Shown: positions 49,018-58,968, counted from the stretch's first letter. The stretch: DNA of 64,000 nucleotides from Alteromonas aestuariivivens (GCF_003367475.1 NZ_QRHA01000002.1:1-64000); one strand, 5' to 3'. Program-made: numbers and translations. Notes: generated by a model not told the origin, from the sequence alone.

Positions 49018-50421
49018 TTATTTCCAGCCTTGCCCGCCTTGCTGGAACCAATCCAGCTGTTGATGTAACGACACCACGGAACCGACGATGATCAGCGTGG
49101 GTGGCTTCATATGTACTGTTTCGGGGTGCTGACTGATAGTGGATAATGTTGCCGTAATGACTTTTTGTTCGGCGAGTGTGGCCTGTTGGACCAGGGCTAT
49201 AGGAGTATTTTCACTGAGCCCGTGTTCGACCAGCTTGTGGCATATAATGTCCAGCCCGGTGAGACCCATGTAAAACACCAGAGTCTGATTGCTGTGTGCC
49301 AGTGCCGACCAGTTCAAATCAATGCTGCCGTCCTTAAGATGGCCGGTAGCAAATACCACCGATTGTGCGTGGTCTCTGTGGGTAAGCGGTATGCCGGCAT
49401 ATGTGCTGGCACCGGTTGCGGCCGTAATGCCGGGAACTACCTGAAATTCGATGCCAGACTCGATCAGAGTCTGAATTTCTTCGCCGCCCCGCCCGAAAAT
49501 AAATGGGTCTCCGCCTTTAAGCCTAACCACCCGCTGCCCCGCTTGGGCTTTACGAACGATCAGGGCGTTGATGTCTTCCTGTGGCAAGCTGTGATTGCTT
49601 TTTTCTTTGCCGACGTAGATTTTTTCGGCGTCGCGGCGTACCAGTTCCAGAATGGGGCCAGATACCAGACGATCGTAGATAACTACATCGGCCTTCTGCA
49701 TCAGCCGCAGTGCACGAAATGTCAGCAAATCCGGGTCACCCGGACCAGCACCCACTAGATAAACCTGGCCCTGGGGTTGTTGATCTGTAATGGCGGCCTG
49801 AAGTTCTGTGTTAAATCGCGTTTCAGCCTGTTCATGCTGGCCTTTTTCCACCAGTTCTGCCACATCGCCGTCGAGAATGGATTCCCAAAAATAACGCCGG
49901 GCAGTTACGCTATTGAGGCTGCTTTTTACCGTATTGCGAAACTTTTCGGAAAATTCACCCAGCCGGCTGATGTTTGAAGGCAACACCGATTCGAGCTTCT
50001 GGCGTAAATAGCGCAGTAATACCGGTGCCACACCTCCGCTACTCAGAGCTATAACAATGGGAGAGCGATCGATGATGGAAGGGGTGATAAATTCGCACAG
50101 CGGGGTATTGTCAACCACGTTGACCAGCACCTTGTGCTGCTGGGCAAGGGCGTGAATATGGGCGTTTAACAGGGAGTCGCTGGTCGCCACAAAGACCATT
50201 TTCTTATCACTAAGGTCGGCTTCTTCGAAACGCCGCTGGTGGAGCGTGACCTGGGGGTGTTCTGCCAGTCTGCTGACCGTATCACACACGTCAGGGGCAA
50301 CTACGGTGATAGTGGCAGAGCTTTTGAGCATCAGTTCCAGTTTTCGCGCGGCCACTTCTCCAGCACCCACTATCAGGCAGTGTAATTCAGAAGTATCGAG
50401 AAAAATTGGAAAATAGCGCAT
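49018..50421 (-). CDS. cysG: Siroheme synthase (CysG), trifunctional
   Basis: 467 residues. The N-terminal half is precorrin-2 dehydrogenase/ferrochelatase (NAD motif VGAGEVAARKLELML, catalytic Asp in VNVVDNTPLCEF); the C-terminal half is uroporphyrinogen-III methyltransferase (VYLVGAGPGDPDLLTFRAL, RLKGGDPFIFGRGGEE, VPGITAATG). Produces siroheme for sulfite and nitrite reductases. Start at MRYFPIFLDT, since the frame's earlier ATG lies inside the terminator hairpin of the preceding gene. Confidence 0.96.
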   Translation of the reverse strand: MRYFPIFLDTSELHCLIVGAGEVAARKLELMLKSSATITVVAPDVCDTVSRLAEHPQVTLHQRRFEEADLSDKKMVFVATSDSLLNAHIHALAQQHKVLVNVVDNTPLCEFITPSIIDRSPIVIALSSGGVAPVLLRYLRQKLESVLPSNISRLGEFSEKFRNTVKSSLNSVTARRYFWESILDGDVAELVEKGQHEQAETRFNTELQAAITDQQPQGQVYLVGAGPGDPDLLTFRALRLMQKADVVIYDRLVSGPILELVRRDAEKIYVGKEKSNHSLPQEDINALIVRKAQAGQRVVRLKGGDPFIFGRGGEEIQTLIESGIEFQVVPGITAATGASTYAGIPLTHRDHAQSVVFATGHLKDGSIDLNWSALAHSNQTLVFYMGLTGLDIICHKLVEHGLSENTPIALVQQATLAEQKVITATLSTISQHPETVHMKPPTLIIVGSVVSLHQQLDWFQQGGQGWK

Positions 50422-50437
50422 CGTTTTTGCCGCCGTC

Positions 50438-50473
50438 AAAAAAAGTTCAGGCCTCATTGTGACGCCTGAACTT
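50438..50473 (-). terminator. Terminator of the DEAD-box helicase gene
   Basis: On the - strand AAGTTCAGGC...GCCTGAACTT (10-bp stem) runs into seven T, about 50 bp past the helicase stop codon and just before cysG. Confidence 0.9.
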
Positions 50474-50524
50474 ATTAATAAGAAGCAATTTTTTAAAGTT
50501 TGTTATTTCTAACAGTTATATGCC

Positions 50525-52255
50525 TTAGCGTTTGCGTTCCCCGCGTGGCTCACGACGTTTTGGTGGTGTGTCCATCCACTCACGAAGGTTCAGACGCTGG
50601 CCGGCAACCCGGGTTTTTTCCAGAATCCCCTTGGTTTCCTTTGGCATTCCCTGAGGTAAATCTACGGTACTGTAGTTGTCGTAGATTTCGATTGCGCCAA
50701 TGTGCTTACTGTTGATGTTGGCCTCATTGGCAATTGCACCGACAATATTGCCCGGTTTGGCACCGTGATTGTGCCCTACATCGATTCGATATCGCTGCAT
50801 GCCTGCTTCAGGGGTTGTTTTGCCCTTGGGTTTACGTCGCTCCCTGCTGGGGCCGCGTTCGAAGCGCCCGCCGTCTTCCCGTCCGTCTCTTCCTTCTTTC
50901 CGGGGAGGCTTGCTGTGCAGGTCGGGTCGGTCCCCTTCCCTGAGTAACAGGGGTTCATCTCCTTGAGCCAGTTTAATTAGCGCGGCTATTAAACGCTCAG
51001 GTGACGCTTCGGTCTCGTGTTGCAGCATCTCCACGATTGGCATCAGCGCTTCCAGAGAATCGTCGCTGCTGGCTTCAATCACCGCTTTTTTGAACTTGGT
51101 CAGCCGGGTTTCATTGAGTTCGCTGATCGATGGGATCGGCATTGGCTCAATTGGCTGTCGGGTTGTTTTTTCAATCGCAAATAAAAGGCGTTTTTCACGA
51201 TGGGAAATAAACAGAATGGCCTCACCGCTGCGACCTGCGCGGCCAGTTCGGCCAATACGGTGGACGTAGGATTCGGTGTCGTAGGGGATATCGAAGTTAA
51301 CCACATGGCTGACCCGCTCAACATCCAGACCACGGGCAACTACATCGGTCGCAACCAGAATATCAATGTTACCCTGCTTCAAACGCTCTACTGTTCTCTC
51401 ACGGGCGTTTTGCGGAATGTCACCATTAAGTGGTTCAACGTCATAGCCGCGTGCTGACAGTTTTTCTGCCAGCTCCACCGTGGCGGTTTTGGTACGCACG
51501 AAAATGATCACACCGTCGAACGGCTCAACTTCCATGATCCGGGTGAGTGCTTCCAGTTTGTGGTGGGGCGCAACCTGGCAGTAGCGTTGGCGAATGGTGC
51601 TGGCGGTACTGACCTTGGAAGCAATCTTGACGTGCTTCGGATCTTTCAGATAGCGCTGGGTGATTTTCTTTATTGGCCCCGGCATGGTGGCGGAAAACAG
51701 CGCGGTCTGACGCTCATCCGGTGCATGGCTTAGAATCAGCTCCACATCGTCAATAAAGCCCATGCGCAGCATCTCGTCTGCTTCGTCAAGCACCAGGAAT
51801 CTCAGTTCGTTGAGTTTCAGTGTGCCACGCTTTATGTGGTCAATTACCCGCCCGGGGGTGCCGACAACAACCTGGACGCCACGTTTCAGCTGGCGGATCT
51901 GGTTGTCGTAAGATTGCCCGCCGTAAATAGGCAGTACTTTGATTTTCTGTGAAAAACTTGCGTAAACCTGAAAGGCTTCTGCAACCTGAATGGCCAGTTC
52001 ACGTGTTGGCGCCAACACCAGCAACTGCGGGTGTTTGGCGTCGGCATCTATCTGGGCCAGCATGGGCAACGCGAAAGCGGCGGTTTTTCCGGTTCCGGTT
52101 TGTGCCTGGCCAAGTAAGTCGTGACCTTCGAGCAGCAGCGGAATGCTTTCTGCCTGAATGGGTGAGGGTTTCTCATAGCCAACTTTTTCAAGTGCTTGTA
52201 AGATGGGGGCAGGCAGATTGAGGTCTTTAAATGTCAGCTCGACGGTTTCGGTCAT
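50525..52255 (-). CDS. deaD: DEAD-box ATP-dependent RNA helicase (DeaD/CsdA type)
   Basis: 576 residues from MTETVELTFKDL behind AGGATC. Motifs: Q motif PSPIQAESIP, I AQTGTGKT, Ia PTRELA, II DEAD, III SAT, VI HRIGRTGRAGR. After the helicase core come a long basic, Gly/Arg-rich linker and a DbpA-type RNA-binding domain (RYRIDVGHNHGAKPGNIVGAIANEA...), then a basic tail. Cold-shock and ribosome assembly helicase in E. coli. The same open frame extends 92 codons upstream but with no homology expected. A -10-like TATAAT lies about 80 bp upstream, on the side shared with the TPR lipoprotein gene. Confidence 0.94.
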   Translation of the reverse strand: MTETVELTFKDLNLPAPILQALEKVGYEKPSPIQAESIPLLLEGHDLLGQAQTGTGKTAAFALPMLAQIDADAKHPQLLVLAPTRELAIQVAEAFQVYASFSQKIKVLPIYGGQSYDNQIRQLKRGVQVVVGTPGRVIDHIKRGTLKLNELRFLVLDEADEMLRMGFIDDVELILSHAPDERQTALFSATMPGPIKKITQRYLKDPKHVKIASKVSTASTIRQRYCQVAPHHKLEALTRIMEVEPFDGVIIFVRTKTATVELAEKLSARGYDVEPLNGDIPQNARERTVERLKQGNIDILVATDVVARGLDVERVSHVVNFDIPYDTESYVHRIGRTGRAGRSGEAILFISHREKRLLFAIEKTTRQPIEPMPIPSISELNETRLTKFKKAVIEASSDDSLEALMPIVEMLQHETEASPERLIAALIKLAQGDEPLLLREGDRPDLHSKPPRKEGRDGREDGGRFERGPSRERRKPKGKTTPEAGMQRYRIDVGHNHGAKPGNIVGAIANEANINSKHIGAIEIYDNYSTVDLPQGMPKETKGILEKTRVAGQRLNLREWMDTPPKRREPRGERKR

Positions 52256-52442
52256 TAATGATCCTGATGGGTAAGGCGGGCTCGGCTCAGAAGCGAACGT
52301 CATTCGTTGCCGGCGATGTTGCAAAACACATATTATATTCAATAAAGCGATCAGATACCATGTCATTGCACTGCCAAGGCAGGGATATTGTTGAAAATTC
52401 GCGTAATTAGGCCAATTCTGATTGGTAGTTAGAGGTATCAGA

Positions 52443-55217
52443 ATGAAAACTGTGTCTGGAATCAGGACAAAAGCGGGGGCAGGGGCGGCAATTTTGCTCT
52501 CTTTAGCAGCCCTTTGGGGTTGTAGCAACAAATCACCCGACGATCATTTGCTGGCAGCTCGCCAGTTTGAACAGGCCCAGCAATACGATGCGGCCGTAAT
52601 TGAATACAAAAACGCCATACAGTTGGAGCCTCAGGCAGCAGGCCCCCGGTTTGAACTTGGCCGGCTCTATCTGCACCAGCAGCAGTACGAGGCGGCTGAA
52701 AAAGAACTCAACCGCGCGCTGGAGCAGGGGTACTCACCTTCGCAGGTGATCCCGCTATTGTCCGTTGCCTATCAGCAGACGGGCGCAGACACTGCTCTGC
52801 TGGGCATTGACCACAAGGTCACAGGAATGACTGCGGTACAATCAGCCGAAGTAGGTTTTTACAAAGTCCAGGCATTGGCTGAACTGGGAAAAAACGATCA
52901 GGCACTTGCCCTGATCTCCGAACTTCAGGCTCTCGACACTACGTCGGTTTACAAAGGCCTGTCTTCATCCTTCGAGCTCATTCTGACAGAACAATTTGAA
53001 GCCGCATTAGAACAAACCCAGTTGCTTAAGCAGCAAGCTCCTGCCAACAAAGATGTTTTGCTGCAATTGGCAAAATTGCAGATGCTGCAACGGCAGTGGC
53101 CGGAAGCCATAGAGACCTATCAAAACTATATCCGTATAAATCCGAAAGACCTGGCGATTAAGTTCTCCCTGCTGGCGTTACTGATGGAAGAGCGGCGGTT
53201 TGACGAGGCTGAGCAGTACGTTGATGAGCTTCTGGATATTAATAGTGAGCACGGCCTTCTGAATCGGTATAAAGGGACCATCGAAGTGACCCGCGGGCAA
53301 TTCTCGCAAGCGACCGGCCATTTGGATAAGGCCATTCTGAACGGGCAAAACAGCCCGGTGGTGCATTTGGTTGCGGGTTTTGCTGCCTATCAATTACAGG
53401 ATTACCCGAAAGCCAGTTCACACCTGTCGCAAATTGCTGCGCAATTGCCAGAAAACCACCCGGGTCTTCGGATTCTGGCTGACAGCCTGCTTCAGCAGGG
53501 CGCCAGCGAGGATGCCGCCGAAATTCTTGATCGGGTCAACGGTGAATTGGAGTCTGACGCTGACCTGTTTTCCAAGGCTGGTTATCAGCTGGCCAGGGAA
53601 GGAAATGTAACAGATGCACGCAAAATGGCGGAACGAAGTCAGGAGCTGAGTCAATCGGCGCAGGAATTGACCCGATTGGGCGTGCTGCAGTTGTCACTTA
53701 ATGATGTCGAGGGGTTGATTAACCTCGAAGCTGCGGCGGCCAAAGCGCCTGAATCTGTGATCACACAGAAAACCCTGTTGGGCGCTTATTTGGCGGCAGG
53801 TCAGCACGACAAGGCCAAAAATCTGGCGCTGCAATGGCATCAGCAATCTCCCCAAGCCAGTGAACCCATGCTCTATCTGGCAAGGTTGGCAATGGTGGAG
53901 CAACGGTACGATGATGCGAAGCAGTGGTTAACTACCGTAGAAAAGCTGCCCGAAGCGGCTGAAGAAAGCTTGCTGATTCGGGCAAGACTGGCGTTCCTTA
54001 TGGAGCAGGATGACAATGGCGTTGCGACACTTGAGAAAGTACTCGCCAGTTCGCCGGCCCAGATTAATGCGCTGACGCTGCTGTATCTGTATAAGGCTGA
54101 ACAGGGAGATGCCAGTTCGGTGGTCCAGCGCGCTAATGCAGCGCTGAAAATCAATCCTGAAAATCTGGCGCTTCGTGTATTGGTCGCCCGTATGCATTTT
54201 GCTGAGCGTGACGATGCGCTGACGCTTCAGACTCTGGAATCGGTTATCCCAACCCCGGAGACGCCCCAGGCGTATTGGTCATTAAAAGGGCAGGCGTTAC
54301 TTAACAGCGGAAAAATTGAATTGGCAGAATTGCACTACCGTGCTTGGCTTGACGAGTACCCGCTGAATAAAGATGCCGCACTGGGGCGATTGCAGGTGTT
54401 TGAAAGAAAGCGCCAGTATGGGGCAGCCAGTGCGTTCGCACAGACATTTCTAAACAAACGGCAGGATTGGCAGATTGAAGCACTGCTGGCTCATTTTCTC
54501 GTGATGGACAACCGCCTCGATGCCAGCAGGAAAGTAATGGAAGAGCTGCCGGAACAAATTACCCAGTTGCCATTTGTTCGTGGTATTCAGGGGCGTATCT
54601 ATCTCAAGGAACAACAGCCGCAGCGTGCCTTGGAGCATATTGATGTTGCATATAAAGCCCTCCCTTCAACACAGAACATTCTGCTTTTGGTGGAAGCGTA
54701 CGAAGCCGCCGGGAACCCTGAGGAAGGGTTTCAGGTTCTGCAAAATCATGTGGAAAATCATCCGGATGATACAGCGCCTCTGGCCTTGTATGCGCAACGA
54801 TTAATCTCCAGGGATAAAGGTCAGGCTCTAGCGGCCTATGCTGGCATACTCGAGCGCTTGCCGGACGACCTTGTCAGCTTGAACAATCTGGCGTATTTGC
54901 TTTATGAGCAGGGCGAATATGACAAGGCGGAACCCCTGGCCCGACGTGCGGTGGCCATTCAGCCATCTAACCCGGATGCTGTGGATACACTGGGGCAAAT
55001 TCTGGTCAAGCTGGGCCAGCACAAGGAAGCCTTGTCATTGTATCAGGGGGTCATCAAGCCAGAGAGTGGCAGTGATGCCGTGTATCTCAACTACGTTGAA
55101 CTGTTGCTGGCACAGGGGCAGTCTGAACTGGCAAAACGGCGCCTGGCCAGCCGGACTTTTTCCCACCCCGAATCAAAGCAGCGCATTGAATCTTTACAGC
55201 AAAGCTATTCACTGTAA
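52443..55217 (+). CDS. PEP-CTERM-system-type TPR lipoprotein (PrsT family)
   Basis: 924 residues. Lipoprotein signal with C27 in LAALWGCSNK, then TPR repeats nearly end to end, each about 34 residues (for example QYDAAVIEYKNAIQLEPQAAGP and EYDKAEPLARRAVAIQPSNPDA). The length and layout match the PrsT (TIGR02917) proteins usually encoded with exosortase, PEP-CTERM substrates and exopolysaccharide genes. No exosortase is seen here. Outer-membrane periplasmic scaffold is the likely role. Divergent from deaD; its end overlaps the convergent ion channel by 13 bp. Confidence 0.83.
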   Translation: MKTVSGIRTKAGAGAAILLSLAALWGCSNKSPDDHLLAARQFEQAQQYDAAVIEYKNAIQLEPQAAGPRFELGRLYLHQQQYEAAEKELNRALEQGYSPSQVIPLLSVAYQQTGADTALLGIDHKVTGMTAVQSAEVGFYKVQALAELGKNDQALALISELQALDTTSVYKGLSSSFELILTEQFEAALEQTQLLKQQAPANKDVLLQLAKLQMLQRQWPEAIETYQNYIRINPKDLAIKFSLLALLMEERRFDEAEQYVDELLDINSEHGLLNRYKGTIEVTRGQFSQATGHLDKAILNGQNSPVVHLVAGFAAYQLQDYPKASSHLSQIAAQLPENHPGLRILADSLLQQGASEDAAEILDRVNGELESDADLFSKAGYQLAREGNVTDARKMAERSQELSQSAQELTRLGVLQLSLNDVEGLINLEAAAAKAPESVITQKTLLGAYLAAGQHDKAKNLALQWHQQSPQASEPMLYLARLAMVEQRYDDAKQWLTTVEKLPEAAEESLLIRARLAFLMEQDDNGVATLEKVLASSPAQINALTLLYLYKAEQGDASSVVQRANAALKINPENLALRVLVARMHFAERDDALTLQTLESVIPTPETPQAYWSLKGQALLNSGKIELAELHYRAWLDEYPLNKDAALGRLQVFERKRQYGAASAFAQTFLNKRQDWQIEALLAHFLVMDNRLDASRKVMEELPEQITQLPFVRGIQGRIYLKEQQPQRALEHIDVAYKALPSTQNILLLVEAYEAAGNPEEGFQVLQNHVENHPDDTAPLALYAQRLISRDKGQALAAYAGILERLPDDLVSLNNLAYLLYEQGEYDKAEPLARRAVAIQPSNPDAVDTLGQILVKLGQHKEALSLYQGVIKPESGSDAVYLNYVELLLAQGQSELAKRRLASRTFSHPESKQRIESLQQSYSL

Positions 55218-56026
55218 GTTTCCTGGCGGCGCAGGTTATCGACCTGCGCCCTCAATCCCCGCAGTTCAGCCATAACCATATGCAAATCAGGCTCATTGCT
55301 TTCGGCCTTTTCTGCCTGCCGGGCCTTGGTATTTTCCTGTTCCATCACGTTAACCACAATGCCGATGACCATATTCAGAAATGCAAAGGCGGTAAAAAAG
55401 ATGAATGTCAGATAAAACAGCCAGCTCAGTGGATAAACTTCCATGGTTTCGTACATTACATCTGTCCAGTCCTCAAAGGTCATAACCCGGAACAGTGTCA
55501 GCAGGGAAATGGTGATGTCTCCCCATAAAACGGGATTGATCGGTTCGAACAGGGTGCTGCCAATCGCGGCATAGATGTAAAAGATGATGAACATCAATAG
55601 CATGACATAACCCAGTTGCGGCAGGGCTTTGACCAGCGAAACCAGCAATATCCGCAATTCGGGGATAATGGAGATCATTCTGAGTACCCGAAAGACCCGC
55701 ACCAGTCTTGCGATAACGGCGAGGTCGGTGTTGTCGGCCGGGATCAGACTGACGACGACAATTAGCGTATCGAACCAGTTCCAGAAATTTTTAAAAAACA
55801 GGCGCTTTTTGGGTTCAGCCAGAAAGCGTATACAGATTTCAGTAAGAAAGAAGGCGCTGATGAACCAGTCCAGAATCAGGGTGATACTGCCAAACGTTGG
55901 TGGCATATCGTAAGTTTTCGCTCCAACCAGTAATGCTGAAATCACGATTACCGAGATGACAAAGGTTTCAAAAAGTTTATTGGAGCGAATTGTTTCAAAT
56001 CGGGATTGGAGTAACGAAGCTTGCAT
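55205..56026 (-). CDS. Voltage-gated bacterial cation channel (BacNav-like)
   Basis: 273 residues, six membrane helices, one channel domain that would tetramerise. S4 is AVIARLVRVFRVLRM with arginines at 107, 110, 113 and 116. The selectivity filter TLFRVMTFEDWTDV (177-190) has E185, D186 and D189; NavAb-type sodium channels have TLESWSM. After S6 (FAFLNMVIGIVVNVM) a charged coiled coil gives a C-terminal tetramer neck. The acidic filter hints at calcium permeation. Convergent with the TPR lipoprotein gene. Confidence 0.9.
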   Translation of the reverse strand: MQASLLQSRFETIRSNKLFETFVISVIVISALLVGAKTYDMPPTFGSITLILDWFISAFFLTEICIRFLAEPKKRLFFKNFWNWFDTLIVVVSLIPADNTDLAVIARLVRVFRVLRMISIIPELRILLVSLVKALPQLGYVMLLMFIIFYIYAAIGSTLFEPINPVLWGDITISLLTLFRVMTFEDWTDVMYETMEVYPLSWLFYLTFIFFTAFAFLNMVIGIVVNVMEQENTKARQAEKAESNEPDLHMVMAELRGLRAQVDNLRRQETYSE

Positions 56027-56145
56027 GGGTTACCTTAAAAAACCTGCCTAAGGTGAAAATATACTCAGAAAGTGTTTGAAAAATAGTCTGTTATATCCCT
56101 AGAATGGAATCAGAAAATTCAATGGATTGAGTAGATGGGCGTATC

Positions 56146-56367
56146 ATGGATGAGGAACTGGCGTTATTGCAAGGAAAATTGGCGTTTGTTGCTGAACAGC
56201 TGCAGAGCTTTTCACCTACAAGGCCTAAACTGATCCAGCTTAAATCCTCTATGGAATTGCTCTTGCTGCAGCTTGAACAGATCCGTGGCGAGGGCGCAAA
56301 GCGCGCACTTCAAAATGGCAGTAGGAGAATTAGCCAGTGCAGCCACAGAATAACGCAGGGTTGTTGA
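56146..56367 (+). CDS. Small helical hypothetical protein
   Basis: 73 residues, ATG start, amphipathic helices (LALLQGKLAFVAEQLQSF, KSSMELLLLQLEQIR) and a basic, cysteine-containing tail. I do not recognise it. Leucine/glutamine-rich helical design suggests a real but unclassified protein; the ribosome-binding site is unconvincing. Downstream, up to 56614, no gene was recognised. Confidence 0.4.
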   Translation: MDEELALLQGKLAFVAEQLQSFSPTRPKLIQLKSSMELLLLQLEQIRGEGAKRALQNGSRRISQCSHRITQGC

Positions 56368-56614
56368 AAACCTCAGCCGGAGTATTTAGGCTGCAGGTAA
56401 GGGCCTTTGCCCCAAGGTGCTGAGCTTAGCCGGATACTCAGGTCATGACGACTTGATCTGGAAACTCACACCGAGCATATTTAGCATTAGGTTCTACAGC
56501 TAAATTTTTAAAGTAGTACAGATAAACCGGCACATGGGAATGGTGCAACAGGCTACCGCCAGTGTGTCGAACTGGTGGTGTTCGAAGTTCAGATACGAAT
56601 GAAGGTAATGGAAA

Positions 56615-57397
56615 ATGCTTGATAATTTATGCTACCTCTCAGAGAGACACCTAAGAGCGCCCTATGAGGTTCCGTACCAATGGCCTGAAAAGTACATTTT
56701 GTGTTCGTCTTTCCCGAAAAGTGGAAACACCTGGTTCAGATTCATTGTTGGGAACATTTTAAAACAGCTGATTGACAACAACGACACTCCGATAGACTTC
56801 CATGAGGTTGATAAGTATTCCCCATACATCAGGGGTAACCGAAAGCTCGAAGGTGCAAGGCTAAACAGCGAATTCCCGCTGTTGCTTAAAACTCATTTTA
56901 CTTATGTTTCCGGGTTCAATGTTGAGAGCTCAATTGTGCTTTTTCGGGACCCTGTTAAAGCATTGTCCTCGTATAAGATTTACCTTGAGGATGAAGTCGG
57001 TAAGAAGTTTGTCAGTAACAAACAGTTTCTGGAACACTGGCGTTATGGCATCAATGCCTGGGTCTCCTTTCACAAATACTGGCTCACTACCGGTCATCTC
57101 AAAGTAGTTTCTTACGAAGAACTTGCAGCAAATACCTTCGACACAATGAAGCGTTTTTTGAGCAAGTTTGATTTGGTGGTTACTGACGATGTGATTGAAA
57201 AAGCGATTGAGAACAGTTCGAAAGAGCAGATGAACAAGGTTCGAAATGCTAACGGAGACCCTCACGCTAAAAATCCAGACTATCAGTTTGTCAGTAAATC
57301 TGCCCGCAAGCTTGCGTTTTCTGACGAGGAAAATGCCCTGATTAGGGAAAAGACCGACGCCATTTATTCACAGTTGCTGGAACTGGAAAAAAGCTGA
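56615..57397 (+). CDS. PAPS-dependent sulfotransferase
   Basis: 260 residues, cytosolic. 5'-phosphosulfate-binding loop PKSGNTW at 34-40; 3'-phosphate motif in SSIVLFRDPVKALSSY at about 104-119 (R and S as expected). Transfers sulfate from PAPS to a hydroxyl on a sugar, lipid or small molecule; the acceptor is unknown. AT-richer than neighbours. It starts a group of + strand genes that look carbohydrate-directed. Confidence 0.85.
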   Translation: MLDNLCYLSERHLRAPYEVPYQWPEKYILCSSFPKSGNTWFRFIVGNILKQLIDNNDTPIDFHEVDKYSPYIRGNRKLEGARLNSEFPLLLKTHFTYVSGFNVESSIVLFRDPVKALSSYKIYLEDEVGKKFVSNKQFLEHWRYGINAWVSFHKYWLTTGHLKVVSYEELAANTFDTMKRFLSKFDLVVTDDVIEKAIENSSKEQMNKVRNANGDPHAKNPDYQFVSKSARKLAFSDEENALIREKTDAIYSQLLELEKS

Positions 57398-57522
57398 CCT
57401 GCGCCGGTTTTGAAAGAGCTTAAAGGGGCTGGCTGCGCACGACATGCAGTGGTCATTTGTAAGGCGTGTGCACGAGATAACCTTCGCCATAACAGCCCAA
57501 CCTCGCAGCAGGAACTTTTCTG

Positions 57523-58968
57523 ATGTTTAAGCCAGTTTGTCTGAGGTACCTGGGGTTTTTATTGTTGTTCCTCCCCTTGCTTGGGCAGGCGTCGGACCTC
57601 CAGGCCTATCAAGGCGATTCTCCGTTTGATTTGTACGATGGCGAGGAATTGCGCAAGTCACCCAAAAAGGTGTTTGCTCACTATCTTTCTGTCTTTCCAC
57701 TTTCCATTGATAACCAACCCCCAGATTCCGATTACTATGCCCGCCACTACCTGAACCCCCAAGGAGAAAAGGGCAAACATGCGGGCTATGGTGGTTTCAT
57801 TCGTCAGCGTCCGCTCCCAAGATCACCCCGTCCCGGTGTGGATTGGCTGGAACAGGACCTGAAAGATGAGCTGCGGCTAGCCAGTGATATTGGCCTGGAT
57901 GGATTCAGCTTCAATATACTTTCTTTGAGCGGAAGGCACTGGGAGAGGTTGGAAACAATGCTTAAAGTGGCTCACGAACAGAGCCCGGATTTCAAAATTA
58001 TGCTGATGCCCGATATGGTTGCGCTCAAGAACGTGCCGTATGAGAAATTAAGTGAGGCCTTGTGGAGTATCAGTCAGCAGTCGGCAGTGCTCAAAAGCAG
58101 CGACGGCAGAGTGGTCATAGCCCCTTTTAATGCGCACAACAAAACTGCGAAGTTCTGGCAGCAATTGAAAACCGATTTTTCTGCACGGGGCAGTGATATA
58201 TTTTTCTTGCCTACGTTTCAGGGCTGGTGGAAGTTTATTGACCAGTACCGTTCGGTGAGTGACGGTTTTAGCGACTGGGGAGCAGGCAGCCTGAAAGGAG
58301 CGCTTTCATTAAACCGGGTCAAGGCGCCGGAGCGGGTTCATGATTTAACCGGTAAGATATGGATGGCACCGGTGCGGCCACAGGATTTCCGGCCCCGTTC
58401 TTACAAGTATTTTGAGGCAGGGAACAGCGAGCTGTTCAGAACCATGTGGTCAACCGCCATTGAGGGGAAAGCAGACTGGGTTCAGCTCATCAGCTGGAAT
58501 GATCATGCCGAAGGAACCGCGATCCGGCCTTCAACTAAAACCCGCAGTGCGTTTTATCAACTAAGTGCCTTTTATACGCAGTGGTTCAAGACCGGCGTTA
58601 TGCCCACTATACGGCGGGATGCCATCTTCTGTTTTTACCGTATTCATTCTACTCAGGTTAAGCCGGATCTGTCTCGTCAGTTGAAGCTTTTTGATGCCGC
58701 AGGTGAACCGCAAAATGAGATCGAACTGCTTGCGTTTCTTGCCCGGCCCGGGCAACTGGAAATTGAAATTGGTGGGCAGATAAGCCGGCGCGAGGCACCT
58801 GCCGGGATCACCAGTTTCAAGGTACCTTTGAGAAATGGAACGCCGGTATTCAGAGTCAGTCGGGCTGGAATTAAGGAGTTGGAGCTTATCGGACGGGAGC
58901 CAGTTGGCGGTGGTATTGTTTACCAGGATTTGCTCTACCGGTCAGACTATCTGGCTGCTCCTTATTAA
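57523..58968 (+). CDS. Secreted GH71-like glycoside hydrolase (alpha-1,3-glucanase type)
   Basis: 481 residues with a signal peptide ending LLGQAS. GH71 pattern: KVFAHYLSVFPLSID at the start of the barrel, DLKDELRLASDIGLDGFSFN, and VQLISWNDHAEGTAI near the end, resembling the fungal mutanase signature W-N-D-x-x-E. C-terminal residues about 390-480 form a beta-rich extension. Expected to cut alpha-1,3-glucan or a related polymer in the periplasm or outside; specificity is inferred from a divergent family and remains open. RBS CAGGAACTTTTCTG, ATG start. Confidence 0.78.
   Translation: MFKPVCLRYLGFLLLFLPLLGQASDLQAYQGDSPFDLYDGEELRKSPKKVFAHYLSVFPLSIDNQPPDSDYYARHYLNPQGEKGKHAGYGGFIRQRPLPRSPRPGVDWLEQDLKDELRLASDIGLDGFSFNILSLSGRHWERLETMLKVAHEQSPDFKIMLMPDMVALKNVPYEKLSEALWSISQQSAVLKSSDGRVVIAPFNAHNKTAKFWQQLKTDFSARGSDIFFLPTFQGWWKFIDQYRSVSDGFSDWGAGSLKGALSLNRVKAPERVHDLTGKIWMAPVRPQDFRPRSYKYFEAGNSELFRTMWSTAIEGKADWVQLISWNDHAEGTAIRPSTKTRSAFYQLSAFYTQWFKTGVMPTIRRDAIFCFYRIHSTQVKPDLSRQLKLFDAAGEPQNEIELLAFLARPGQLEIEIGGQISRREAPAGITSFKVPLRNGTPVFRVSRAGIKELELIGREPVGGGIVYQDLLYRSDYLAAPY

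Noticed and set aside
52256..52531. A 92-codon N-terminal extension of the DEAD-box helicase frame
   Set aside because: Low-complexity, no RBS at its start, whereas MTETVELTFKDL has AGGATC upstream and matches family N-termini.
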